From positions 1 to 42,077 of the forward strand of contig CAZGSV010000017.1 of the NCBI GenBank assembly GCA_964528605.1: a stretch of 42,077 nucleotides of DNA, read 5' to 3'. Source of the DNA: CAZGSV01 sp964528605 (GTDB taxonomy: Bacteria > Armatimonadota > Zipacnadia > CAZGSV01). Below the pieces are notes generated by a model, which ran no database searches, had not been told where the DNA came from, and saw only the letters and a program-made list of their open reading frames with translations. The position numbers and the translations under genes are program-made. The number at the start of each line of letters is the position of its first letter. Position 1 is the first letter of the stretch. Of this stretch, positions 26,521 to 35,069 are shown in pieces.

Positions 26521-27731
26521 GCCGGCTGCGCGTGCTGGCTTTGAACTGCGGCGGCGCGACGTTCAAGTACAAAGTACTGGACATGCCCGAGGAAGAGGTC
26601 CGCTGCGCCGGCCTGGTGGACCGACTGCGCACGGAGCAAGCGGCGTTGACTCACGTTGACGCCGGTGGCGAGCGCGCAACCTATCCGTGTCCTAATGCGG
26701 ACTACGAGCAAGCGATCTCGCTGGCCTTTGACAAGGCGGCAGGCGGTTGCTGTGACCATTGGCCGCCCGACGCGGTAGCGCACAAACTGGCTCACGGAGG
26801 GGTCGAGTACCGCGCCCCCTGTCTGATCACCGGCGCGGTGAAGCAGGCCATGCGGTCGGTCACCGAGTTGGTGCCTCTGCACAACCCGCCGAGCCTGCGG
26901 GCGGTGGAGATCTGCGAGGGGCTGCTGCCCGGCGTCCCGCAAGTGGGAGTGTTCGAGACCGGCTTCCACGTCACGGTGCCGCCGGAGGCATATCTTTACG
27001 GCATTCCCTTCGAGTGGTGCGAGCGCCACGGCGCGCGCAAGTTCGGCTTTCACAGTTGCTCACACCGCTACGTGACCGAGCGGATGGCGAGCCTGCTGCG
27101 GAAGCCGGTGGAGGACGTGAGCCTGATCTCTTGCCATCTGGGAAGCGGCACGAGCGTGTGCGCGGTGCGGAACGGCGAGTCGGTGGACATCTCCAGCGGG
27201 CTGACGCCGCAGTCGGGCACGATAATGTCCACTCGCCCCGGCGACTTTGACCCGGCGGTAGTGCCCTATGTCATGGAGCAGGAAGGTCTTTCGTACCAGC
27301 AGGTCATGGGCGCGCTGGTGCTCAGGGGGGGGCTGCTCGGCATTTCGGGAGTGAGCGGCGATGTGCGCGACCTGGAGCGCGCCGCAGCCGAAGGGAACGG
27401 ACGCGCCGACCTTGCGCTCAAGGTGTTCGTCTATCACGTGCGCAAGTACATAGGGCAGTTCCTGATTCTCGTACCGGCGCTGGACGCGCTCGTCTTCACG
27501 GGCGGCATCGGAGAGAAGAGCTACGCGCTGCGCCGCCAGGTCTGCGACGGGTTGGAGCGCTTCGGCATCCTGCTTGATGCGGGGCGGAACCAGGCGGTCG
27601 AGGGCGAGGGGTGTGTCTCCAGGGCGGGATCGCCGGTGGCCATCTGGGTGGTGCCGACTGATGAAGAGGTCGTCGTTTCCCGGGAGGCGTATCGGCTGCT
27701 GAGAAAGGAGGCGGTGGCGGCATGCCATTAG
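26517..27731 (+). CDS. Divergent acetate kinase family (ASKHA) protein
   Basis: The product is 404 residues, the length of acetate kinase, and aligns throughout: LVPLHNPPSLRAVEI, FGFHSCSHRYVTERM, MSTRPGDFDP, GLLGISGVSGDVRDL and LVFTGGIGE. Several active-site positions differ from the Methanosarcina enzyme as remembered: NAGSSS becomes NCGGAT (10-15), the Arg of HRVVHGG is Lys90 in HKLAHGG, and the catalytic Asp of FDTAFH is Glu147 in FETGFH. H122, H179, R240 and E384 are kept. It would phosphorylate a carboxylate with ATP; given the changes the substrate may not be acetate. No phosphotransacetylase gene is present. It overlaps rnc (ATGA) and the aldolase gene (10 bases). Confidence 0.85.
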   Translation: MSRLRVLALNCGGATFKYKVLDMPEEEVRCAGLVDRLRTEQAALTHVDAGGERATYPCPNADYEQAISLAFDKAAGGCCDHWPPDAVAHKLAHGGVEYRAPCLITGAVKQAMRSVTELVPLHNPPSLRAVEICEGLLPGVPQVGVFETGFHVTVPPEAYLYGIPFEWCERHGARKFGFHSCSHRYVTERMASLLRKPVEDVSLISCHLGSGTSVCAVRNGESVDISSGLTPQSGTIMSTRPGDFDPAVVPYVMEQEGLSYQQVMGALVLRGGLLGISGVSGDVRDLERAAAEGNGRADLALKVFVYHVRKYIGQFLILVPALDALVFTGGIGEKSYALRRQVCDGLERFGILLDAGRNQAVEGEGCVSRAGSPVAIWVVPTDEEVVVSREAYRLLRKEAVAACH

Positions 27732-28723
27732 TGCCGATGGGTGACCTGCTTGCGTGGGCCCAGCGCGACGGCTACGCGGTGCCGGCCTTCGATCTGGTCA
27801 ATCTGGAATGGCTGCAGGCGTTCGTGGAAGCCGCAGAGGACAGGCGCTCGCCGCTGATTCTGGCGATTGCCCAGGTGCACTTCCCCTGGGTGGACATGGA
27901 ACTGATCAGCCCGGCGATTCACAAGATAGTGGCGCAGGCGAACGTGCCGGTGGCGGTGCATCTGGACCACGGGGTGGACTTCAACGCGGTGGTGCGGGCG
28001 CTGCGCTGCGGGTTCACCAGCATCATGTTCGACGGCTCGGACAAGCCGTTCGAGGAGAACGTAGCCCTGGTCTCCAAAGTGGTGGAGATGTGCCACAGCG
28101 CCGGCATTACGGTGGAGGCCGAGTTGGGCCATGTGGGCGGCGAGGAGGGGGGCATGGCGGGCACCGCGGCGGAGGAGCGCTTCTTCACCGACCCGGAGGA
28201 GGCTCGCGAGTTCGTGCGGCGGACCGGCGTGGACGCGCTGGCGGTGTCCATTGGGAACGTGCACGGGGCGTACAAGGGCGAGCCGCGGCTGGACTTCGAC
28301 CGGCTGCGGCGCTTGCGCGACGCCACCGGGATCCCGCTGGTGCTGCACGGTGGGTCGGGCCTTTCGCAGGAGGACTACCAGCGGGCCATCAGCCTGGGGA
28401 TTCACAAGATCAACATCTACGCTGACCTGTCGAACGCCGGGACCCGCGCGGTGTGGGAGTTGCTGAAGGGAGCGGAGGGGCGAGAGAAGTTCACGCTCGT
28501 CTCGCAGGCGGCGCGCGAAGGGGTGTACGCCGAGGCGTGCCGCAAGATTGACATCTTCGGCTGCGCGGACCGCTGCCGGGAGCCCACGCCGCTGTGCGAG
28601 TTGTGCGGTGGCTGCGACGTCGGCGGCCGGCGCGCGGTCACCGACGCCGCGCTGGTGTCCAAGGTGACCGAGGCAGTGCTGCGCGCGTTGCAGGACTCCC
28701 GTGCCGGCACGGGTAGGCATTGA
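27722..28723 (+). CDS. Class II (zinc) fructose-bisphosphate/tagatose-bisphosphate aldolase family
   Basis: The product is 333 residues. Catalytic D82 and zinc ligand H83 lie in VHLDHGVD. E134 is in EAELGHVGG, H181 in NVHGAYKG, and H209 is in the phosphate loop LHGGSGL. NIYADLSNAGTRAVWELL closes the barrel. It splits or forms a ketose bisphosphate; fructose-, tagatose- and related substrates cannot be told apart here. Near the C terminus an unusual block holds five cysteines: C281-x3-C285-x6-C292-x2-C295-x2-C298. The usual enzyme has no such cluster, which could bind zinc or an iron-sulfur centre. The start overlaps the kinase stop by 10 bases, so the two are probably coupled. A GC hairpin lies 8 bases after the stop. 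Confidence 0.9.
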   Translation: MPLVPMGDLLAWAQRDGYAVPAFDLVNLEWLQAFVEAAEDRRSPLILAIAQVHFPWVDMELISPAIHKIVAQANVPVAVHLDHGVDFNAVVRALRCGFTSIMFDGSDKPFEENVALVSKVVEMCHSAGITVEAELGHVGGEEGGMAGTAAEERFFTDPEEAREFVRRTGVDALAVSIGNVHGAYKGEPRLDFDRLRRLRDATGIPLVLHGGSGLSQEDYQRAISLGIHKINIYADLSNAGTRAVWELLKGAEGREKFTLVSQAAREGVYAEACRKIDIFGCADRCREPTPLCELCGGCDVGGRRAVTDAALVSKVTEAVLRALQDSRAGTGRH

Positions 28724-28730
28724 GGCTACG

Positions 28731-28745
28731 CCCGCGCAGCGCGGG
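28731..28745. terminator. GC hairpin after the aldolase gene
   Basis: CCCGCGC (28731-28737), A, GCGCGGG (28739-28745) is a perfect dyad just past the aldolase stop. It folds with a small loop and has no T run. It could end the rnc-kinase-aldolase transcript or only stabilise the mRNA end. Confidence 0.4.
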
Positions 28746-28794
28746 GGAAGCGGGAGGACCTCAGCAGTAGGCAGACGAAGGAAGGTGGTCGGTG

Positions 28795-29355
28795 ATGATT
28801 GGTGTTGGGATTGCGGTGGGGTTGGTGGTGGTGGTCGTCATTGTGATCATCGGCATGTACAACCGGCTGGTGATTCTGCGGACGCGTTGCGAGGAGGCCT
28901 GGTCGGACATAGACGTGCAACTGCGGCGGCGCTATGACCTGATCCCGAACTTGGTGGAGACGGTCAAGGGCTACGCGGCGCACGAGCGCGAGACCTTCGA
29001 GAAAGTGACGGAGGCGCGGGCCGCGGCCATCGGCGCGAAGACGGTGCAGGAGCAGGCCCAGGCGGAGAACATGCTGACCGCCACGCTGCGCACGCTGTTT
29101 GCGGTGGCGGAGAACTACCCGCAACTGCGGGCGAGCGAGAACTTCATGCAGATGCAGCGGGACCTGACGGACACCGAGGACAAGATTCAGGCCGCGCGGC
29201 GCTTCTACAACTCCATGGTGCGGGACCTGAACATCCGCGTGGACGTCTTCCCCTCCAGCATCATCGCCGGGGCGTTTGGGTTCCGGAAGCGCGACATGTT
29301 CGAGATCGAGGAGCCGCAGGCGCGCGAGCCGGTGAAGGTTGACTTCAGCCGTTAG
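28795..29355 (+). CDS. lemA: LemA family protein
   Basis: The product is 186 residues. One N-terminal membrane helix (IGVGIAVGLVVVVVIVIIG) is followed by the LemA signature YNRLVILRTRCEEAWSDIDV, then QLRRRYDLIPNLVETVKGYA. The body is a long helical bundle with ENFMQMQRDLTDTEDKI and RRFYNSMVRDLN. The family is membrane-anchored, with the bulk probably outside the cytosol; its biochemical role is not firmly known. ATG 28795 follows GAAGG by 9 bases; GTG 28792 is equally possible. It precedes the M48 protease gene by 18 bases, a recurring LemA-HtpX pairing. Confidence 0.94.
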   Translation: MIGVGIAVGLVVVVVIVIIGMYNRLVILRTRCEEAWSDIDVQLRRRYDLIPNLVETVKGYAAHERETFEKVTEARAAAIGAKTVQEQAQAENMLTATLRTLFAVAENYPQLRASENFMQMQRDLTDTEDKIQAARRFYNSMVRDLNIRVDVFPSSIIAGAFGFRKRDMFEIEEPQAREPVKVDFSR

Positions 29356-29373
29356 GAGGCGCACGGGAGAGGT

Positions 29374-30291
29374 ATGTACAACCGTATCGCGCAGAACGTG
29401 AGGCGCACCTGGCTCCTGATGCTCGTGTTCTCGCTGCTGCTGATGGCGCTGGCTTACGCCATCGGCGAGGCCACGCGCTGGGGCTGGGAGGTGGTGTTCA
29501 TCGGCTTTGCGCTGGCGGTGGCCGTCAACCTCTACGGTTACTACCATAGCGACCGCCTGACGCTGGCGCTCAGCGGCGCGCGGCCGGTGACCAAGGCGGA
29601 GGAGCCCGACTTCTACAATCTTGTCGAGAACACGGCCATCGCCGCCGGCTTGCCCACTCCCGCCGTTTACGTCATCGAGGACTCAGCGCCCAACGCCTTT
29701 GCCACCGGCCGCGATCCGCAGCACTCGGCTATCGTGGCCACGCGGGGGCTGCTCGACAAGTTGCAGAAGGTGGAACTGGAGGGTGTGGTGGCGCATGAGA
29801 TGTCGCACGTCAAGAACTACGACATCCGGCTGATGACCATTGCGGTCATCCTGGCCGGAATGGTCGTGCTGGTTAGCGACCTGTTCCTGCGCTGGACGTT
29901 CTGGGGCGGGGCGGGGCGCCGCCGGGAGCGAGGCGGCGGGCAGGCGCAGGTGATACTGCTGGTCATGGCGCTGGTGCTCGCGATACTGGCTCCGCTGGCG
30001 GCGACGCTGCTCCGCTTGGCGATCTCTCGGCGAAGGGAGTTCCTCGCGGACGCTGACGGCGCCTTGCTCACCCGCTACCCGGAGGGCTTGGCGCGCGCGC
30101 TGGAGAAACTGGACGCCGATGAGGAGCCACTGGAGGCCGCCAATAAGGCCACCGCTCACCTCTACATCGTCAGCCCGCTCAAGGGCCACCCGGCCCATGG
30201 CCGCCTTGCGTTGCTCTTCGATACACACCCGCCCATCGAAGAGCGCGTGGCGGCTCTCCGCTCGATGATGGAACCGGAAACGCGCGGGTAG
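29374..30291 (+). CDS. htpX: HtpX-like M48 family zinc metalloprotease
   Basis: Integral membrane protease of 305 residues. Two N-terminal helices (about 13-55) are followed by the zinc motif HEMSH (141-145) in LEGVVAHEMSHVKNYD. A second pair of helices follows, then the third zinc ligand E222 in RREFLADADGA. The C-terminal HPPIEERVAALR is typical of HtpX. It degrades misfolded membrane proteins in envelope quality control. The active site faces the cytosol in studied homologues. It is 18 bases after lemA and 4 bases before the next frame, so it may share a transcript with both. Confidence 0.95.
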   Translation: MYNRIAQNVRRTWLLMLVFSLLLMALAYAIGEATRWGWEVVFIGFALAVAVNLYGYYHSDRLTLALSGARPVTKAEEPDFYNLVENTAIAAGLPTPAVYVIEDSAPNAFATGRDPQHSAIVATRGLLDKLQKVELEGVVAHEMSHVKNYDIRLMTIAVILAGMVVLVSDLFLRWTFWGGAGRRRERGGGQAQVILLVMALVLAILAPLAATLLRLAISRRREFLADADGALLTRYPEGLARALEKLDADEEPLEAANKATAHLYIVSPLKGHPAHGRLALLFDTHPPIEERVAALRSMMEPETRG

Positions 30292-30295
30292 GCGA

Positions 30296-32737
30296 ATGGG
30301 CGCACGAAGGAGCGAACGGACCAGTATGGGCAGCAAGGGATTGCTGGTAATGGCGGCGGCGTGCCTGCTCTGTGGGGTGGCCATGGCGCAGCCTCAGAAG
30401 CAGCAGGCCTTCGTTGTCGGCGGGAAGTTGGTCGGCGGCTTGAGGACTGCCAACGAGGGCGATGGCCAGGTGGAGTTCGTGGCCCTCGGCGACCGCGAGG
30501 CCGTGCGCATTAAGGAGGGCACCGAGCCGCCCTCGCACTATCTCTACTTCAACGTTGACGACCGCTGGGCTGCGGACGTGCTCAAGGGCGAAGCGTATGT
30601 CGTGATCGAATACCTGGACGCCGGTTTCGGAGCGTGGAGGCTGGAATACGACAGCAGCGATCCCTCGGATACGGTCGCGGCTCGCTATCGCGCTGCGAGC
30701 GAGTCTGTGGGCGCAATGGTGCTGAATACGGGCACCTGGGCGCGGGCGGTGTTCCGCTTGAGCGACGTGGGCTTTCGCAACCGCCAGAACTACGGCATGG
30801 ACTTCCGCCTGCACGGGCCGCGGTCGGCGGCCGTCAGCATGGTCACGGTGGTGGACACGCGGCCCTGCCGTTGGGAGGAGTTTGCGCAGTGGAGCGAGGC
30901 GAGATTCGGGATGCTACGCGAGCAAGGCCGGCCCCCTGACTCAACGATGGAACTGACCATCGGCAACTTCGAGTTTGGCGCGCCCGAGGAGATCCCCGGC
31001 TTGCTGCAAACCATGGCGGCGACCTTGCCGCTCTATCGGGCGCTTGGCGTGACCAGCGACGAGATATACGTACGCTGGCGCGAGATCGAGCGCGAGCCGG
31101 GGCAGTACTCCTTCGACCGCTACGACGGGCAGGTGGAGCAATTGACGCGGCACGGCATCAAGTGGGTGCCGTTTCTCATCGCCGGCCCGGCGTACACGGT
31201 GCCGAGTTGGCTGCACGGGTCGGCGCAGGACGTGGGCTACGTGTGCCTGGAGCACAACCAGCGCACCGACATCCAATCGCTGTGGAGCCCGCACATGCCC
31301 AAGTACGTGGAGGGGTTCGTGCGCGCGTTCGCGGAGCATTACCGGCCGATGGGAGTCATTGAGTCGGTGCTGCTAGGCATTACGGGCAACTACGGCGAGG
31401 CGATCTATCCGGCCAGCAGCGTGGACTGGACCGCCAACGTCTACGGCCCCTACCACACTCACTCCGGGTACTGGGCCGGCGACGAGTACGCACGCGCGGA
31501 CTTCAGGAAGTTCCTGGAGAGCAAGTACGCCAGCGCTGAGGCGCTGAACCGCGCCTGGGGGAGTGCGTACGGCTCCTGGGCGGAGGTGCAGCCGTTCCTC
31601 AGGGATCAGGCGGCGAGCGACCGCGCCTGGCTGGACATGTGTGAGTGGTACATAGGGTCAATGCAGCGCTGGGCGGAGTTCTGGCTGGCGACGACGAGAG
31701 AGGCATTCCCGCAGGAGGAGATCTACCTGTGCACCGGCGGCCACGCGCCGCCGGAACACGGCTCGGACTTCGGCCTTCAATGCAAATTGGCGGCGAAGTA
31801 TGGGGCGGGAGTGCGGATCACCAACGAGGCTTCGGACTACCGGCTGAACTTCAGTCTGACCAGAATGGTGGCTTCGGCCGGCAAGTTCTACGGGGCCTTC
31901 TACGGTTTCGAGCCCGCTGGGGGGGTGGACGAACGCGGGGTGGTGGCGCGCATATACAACGCGGTGGCCTCCGGCGCGCACCAATTGCACTACTACCACG
32001 GGAACCTGTTCGACGGCGAGCCAGCGATGGCCAACTTCGCCGCGAACGGCACCTACGTGCGCGAGGAGAGGCCGCTCGTGGAAATCGCTGCCTACTATCC
32101 GCAGACCACCATCCGTTTGCGCGGCAACGAGTTTCTGGCGCGCGCCCAGGAACTTCGGCGGTACATGGATTTCGACTTCGTGAGCGATCAGATGATTCTG
32201 GACAGGGCGCTGCGGAAGTACAAGGCGTTGGTGTTCCTGTGGGGCGAGGTGACAGAGGCGCCGGTGTTGGAAGCCATGCGGCGCTGGGTCGAGCAGGGCG
32301 GTATCATCGTCTACCCCGAGGCGATCGGCCGGCTGCGCACTGTCGAGGGCGATGATGCTGTGTTCCGCGCGCTGTTCGAGGGCGGCGCAGGCCGGGCGGC
32401 CGCGGCCAGGTGGCGGGAGGCGACGTACGGCCAGGGCATTGCCTACAAGTTTTCGGGCGCCGGGGAATGGCTCGAGCGCTACTGCGAGAAGACAGGGGGC
32501 CTGCTCTCGGAGAGCGACCGGCTGCTGCCGATCACGCGGGAGGTGCTGCGTCTGCAGGCCGAGACGCCCGACCTGTACCTGACTGCGCTGGCAGACGGTC
32601 GGCTGTTCGCGCTCAACTGTGGCGACAAGACTGCAGCCGTACGAGCGGGCAGCGCCTCGCTCACCTTGGAGCCGGCTCGCATTGGCATGCTGGAACTGGG
32701 CAAAGGGTACCTGAAAGCGTCGCAAAGGGAGGACTGA
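30296..32737 (+). CDS. Exported beta-galactosidase-like protein (GH14/GH42-type barrel)
   Basis: The product is 813 residues. The signal peptide (MGSKGLLVMAAACLLCGVAMA) begins at ATG 30326; the longer start 30296 adds ten residues. A beta-sandwich N domain (about 30-210) precedes a TIM barrel. Its opening segments (EIYVRWREIEREPGQYSFDR, GIKWVPFLIAGP) are typical of GH42/GH14-like enzymes. The likely acid/base is E368 in GITGNYGEAIYP, and a second acidic candidate is E511 in RITNEASDY. A GATase-like domain (ALVFLWGEVTEAPVLEAMRR) and a short beta domain close the protein. Related proteins are often labelled family 14 glycosylhydrolase, but the substrate is not established. Its stop touches the next gene, forming a secreted and cytosolic pair. 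Confidence 0.85.
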   Translation: MGARRSERTSMGSKGLLVMAAACLLCGVAMAQPQKQQAFVVGGKLVGGLRTANEGDGQVEFVALGDREAVRIKEGTEPPSHYLYFNVDDRWAADVLKGEAYVVIEYLDAGFGAWRLEYDSSDPSDTVAARYRAASESVGAMVLNTGTWARAVFRLSDVGFRNRQNYGMDFRLHGPRSAAVSMVTVVDTRPCRWEEFAQWSEARFGMLREQGRPPDSTMELTIGNFEFGAPEEIPGLLQTMAATLPLYRALGVTSDEIYVRWREIEREPGQYSFDRYDGQVEQLTRHGIKWVPFLIAGPAYTVPSWLHGSAQDVGYVCLEHNQRTDIQSLWSPHMPKYVEGFVRAFAEHYRPMGVIESVLLGITGNYGEAIYPASSVDWTANVYGPYHTHSGYWAGDEYARADFRKFLESKYASAEALNRAWGSAYGSWAEVQPFLRDQAASDRAWLDMCEWYIGSMQRWAEFWLATTREAFPQEEIYLCTGGHAPPEHGSDFGLQCKLAAKYGAGVRITNEASDYRLNFSLTRMVASAGKFYGAFYGFEPAGGVDERGVVARIYNAVASGAHQLHYYHGNLFDGEPAMANFAANGTYVREERPLVEIAAYYPQTTIRLRGNEFLARAQELRRYMDFDFVSDQMILDRALRKYKALVFLWGEVTEAPVLEAMRRWVEQGGIIVYPEAIGRLRTVEGDDAVFRALFEGGAGRAAAARWREATYGQGIAYKFSGAGEWLERYCEKTGGLLSESDRLLPITREVLRLQAETPDLYLTALADGRLFALNCGDKTAAVRAGSASLTLEPARIGMLELGKGYLKASQRED

Positions 32738-34993
32738 ATGACACAGCAAGGGGAGGAGCGGTTTCACGGTCTTTTCCTGAACCCGTTCACGGCGCTGAAC
32801 TGGGATACCGCGCGTTGGCGGGAGGTCGTCGAGGGCGCAAGGCGGCTGGGCATTGAGATTGTGGTGCTGCAGTGGACGGCCTGCAACGGCCGGGCCTGGT
32901 ATCAGAGCCAGAGCATGAAGGGGCACCATCTGCGGCGGGTGGACGACCCGGTAGCCCTGCTGCTGGAGTTGGCGGAGGCGGCAGGGCTGCAGGTGCTCTT
33001 GGGCACTGACGCCAGCTGTTCGGCGGCGGAGTATCACTACGACCCGGTGTGGGCGTCGCTGGCCCGGCATCAGCAGGTGGTGGAGGAACTGGCTCTCCAC
33101 TGCGGAAGGCACGCGGCATTTCGGGGTTTCTACGTGCCCGCTGAGTATGACGGGCTGCCTGACGAGACGGCCCGCACCTACCTATCCGGCGCGGTCAGAG
33201 CCTGTCGCCGCGCCCGCGCGGACGCGTTGGTGTGCTGGAGCATCAGGAGGGGTTTGGTGCCCATCACCGGGCGCAACTACCAGACCGATCCCAGCCACCC
33301 GCTCCGCCGGCGGGAGGAGGCTTCCGCGCGGCAGGCCTGGGCGCAGGCCTGGGGGCGGGTGCTCAGCCAGGTGGCGCCGGATGCGGTGCTGCTGCGCGAC
33401 GACATTGGGTCGCATCGGCAGACCTGGGAGCAGGCCTCGGCGGCGGGTGAGGCGCTGCGGGCGCAGTGCGACCGGGCCGGGGTGCAGTTATGGGCGCAGT
33501 GCGGCCTTTACGAGGTGGCGCGCGCTTCAGCAGTCGGCGACCCCGCGCGCCTGCCGCCCGGATCGCCCGAGAGGGTTGCCCGCCAGATTGCCGAGGCTGG
33601 GCGCTGGGCGCCGAAGGTGTTCGCGTTCGACTTCGACTATATGGATCCGAGGAACGCGGAACACGGTGAGCGGGCGCGGGCGCTCTTCGATGCTTGCCTA
33701 GGGGCCGGGGGTGAAGAGGGAGAGGCCCGCCACCTGCCCTCTGCGGCGCCGCGAGATCGCTCGCCGGCTGCGAAAGCGGACCCGCTGCTCGCCAAGGCAA
33801 GAAGGCTGACCGAGCAGTTGCGGAGGGACCACCTGTGCGAAGGTCAGGTGGTCAGCGTGCTGAACACGGAGGCGCCGGTCGTCTCGCCGGAGAACGAGTG
33901 GCAGGAGGACGGCGACTGGCTCACCGGCTTGTACCTGGGGGCGGAGTCGTTCCGCTTCGGCGCGACGGGGGAGGAGGAAGCAAGGAGTAACGCGCGCGAG
34001 TCGTTCGGCGCGCTGCATCTGCTGTCAACCTGCGCGGGCGAGCCGGGTGTGGTGGCCAGGCAGTTCCGTCGCCAGGTCTTCTCCCTCGATGAGCATGGGG
34101 AGCCGCGACTGCCTTGGCGTCGCTCGCCGGTGTACGACGGCTACTATGTGGGCACGATCAGCCGGGACCAGTTGAGCGGCCACTTCTTCGGCCTCGCCGC
34201 CTACTACGACCTGGTCGCGCATGAGGCTGAGCGCGAGATCATCAAGAAGGACTTCGGCGATATCGTCGGGAGCATCTTGGACCATCGCATGATGGCGGTG
34301 GATCCCGGCGGCGAGTACACGCTCCACGGTAGTTTCTGGGCCGCGCCCTTGCAGGCGCTAACGGTTCTGCGCATAGCCGCGAGGATCACCGGGGAGGAGC
34401 GTTTCCAGCGCGCCTTCGAGCACTACGCTCGCTCGCACTTCTTCCTTGGGCACGCGCTGAAGCAGGCGGCAGTAGAGGAGGACTGCTTCTACGAGCACTA
34501 CCGCCACGACTCTCCCCTCTATCACGCCGTGCTCTACGAAAGCGACCCTAAGGTGCTCGGTGCGCTAGTGCTGCTGGAGAGCCTCCTGCATCGAGATGTC
34601 TACCGCAACGGAAATGTCTACGAGTTGTGCCGGTACGCGAGCAACAACCCGGAGAGCAACGCGGGACGATGCGCGGAGGCGGAACTGCTGCTCTATCGGG
34701 ACGACCGGATGCGCGTGGCCGACTGGCTGCGTGATACCGAAGTCTTGCTGGCGGAGAAGGGCGGGGAACTGGCGCCGCAGGTGCGTGTGATGCTGGAGGC
34801 GGCGCTCGGAAGGGCCAAGCGGGAGGATATGGTGCCGCACTACGTTCCCATCGAGTTGCGGCCGCCGATGGAATTCGCCTGGCAGTACTGGCCGATGGGC
34901 TACCTCGGGTATCACGGCCGCACGGTCCAGTACTCGGGCGTGGACTACCTGCTTGTCTACTGGATGGGTCGCTATCACGGGCTGTTCCCTTAG
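32738..34993 (+). CDS. Two-domain cytosolic protein: DUF4434-like barrel plus alpha/alpha-barrel-like half
   Basis: The product is 751 residues with no signal peptide. Residues 1-315 resemble the DUF4434 TIM-barrel family of glycosidase-like proteins: FHGLFLNPFTALNWDTARW, YVPAEYDGL, VLLRDDIGS and KVFAFDFDYMDP. A Pro/Ala-rich linker follows (about 325-350). The second half (about 350-751) is mainly helical with repeated aromatic and acidic motifs (GDWLTGLYLGAESFRFGA, SPVYDGYYVGTISRDQLSG, YHAVLYESDP), like six-hairpin glycosidase or epimerase folds. It probably acts on an oligosaccharide or sugar derivative, perhaps imported after cleavage by the adjacent exported protein. Catalytic residues are not certain. 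ATG 32738 follows AGGGAGG closely and begins directly after the previous stop. Confidence 0.75.
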   Translation: MTQQGEERFHGLFLNPFTALNWDTARWREVVEGARRLGIEIVVLQWTACNGRAWYQSQSMKGHHLRRVDDPVALLLELAEAAGLQVLLGTDASCSAAEYHYDPVWASLARHQQVVEELALHCGRHAAFRGFYVPAEYDGLPDETARTYLSGAVRACRRARADALVCWSIRRGLVPITGRNYQTDPSHPLRRREEASARQAWAQAWGRVLSQVAPDAVLLRDDIGSHRQTWEQASAAGEALRAQCDRAGVQLWAQCGLYEVARASAVGDPARLPPGSPERVARQIAEAGRWAPKVFAFDFDYMDPRNAEHGERARALFDACLGAGGEEGEARHLPSAAPRDRSPAAKADPLLAKARRLTEQLRRDHLCEGQVVSVLNTEAPVVSPENEWQEDGDWLTGLYLGAESFRFGATGEEEARSNARESFGALHLLSTCAGEPGVVARQFRRQVFSLDEHGEPRLPWRRSPVYDGYYVGTISRDQLSGHFFGLAAYYDLVAHEAEREIIKKDFGDIVGSILDHRMMAVDPGGEYTLHGSFWAAPLQALTVLRIAARITGEERFQRAFEHYARSHFFLGHALKQAAVEEDCFYEHYRHDSPLYHAVLYESDPKVLGALVLLESLLHRDVYRNGNVYELCRYASNNPESNAGRCAEAELLLYRDDRMRVADWLRDTEVLLAEKGGELAPQVRVMLEAALGRAKREDMVPHYVPIELRPPMEFAWQYWPMGYLGYHGRTVQYSGVDYLLVYWMGRYHGLFP

Positions 34994-35051
34994 GGATTAG
35001 GGAGTTGGCCTAGGGGGTAGGATGTGGTATGTCTATGCGATTTGGTAGGAT
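34991..35051 (+). repeat. Cluster of five TAGG(G/A) repeats upstream of the AbrB-type gene
   Basis: TAGG motifs occur at 34991, 34998, 35011, 35018 and 35046, with pairs exactly 7 bases apart. The region is less GC-rich than neighbouring coding DNA. A weak promoter, TTGGCC (35005-35010), 17 bases, TATGTC (35028-35033), lies among them. They could be binding sites for the regulator encoded just downstream. Confidence 0.4.
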
Positions 35052-35069
35052 TAGTGCGAGGGATATGAA

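Noticed and set aside
31658..33112. 484-codon open frame on the minus strand
   Set aside because: It lies opposite two genes with clear domains; long antisense frames are expected at this GC content and its translation shows no family motif.
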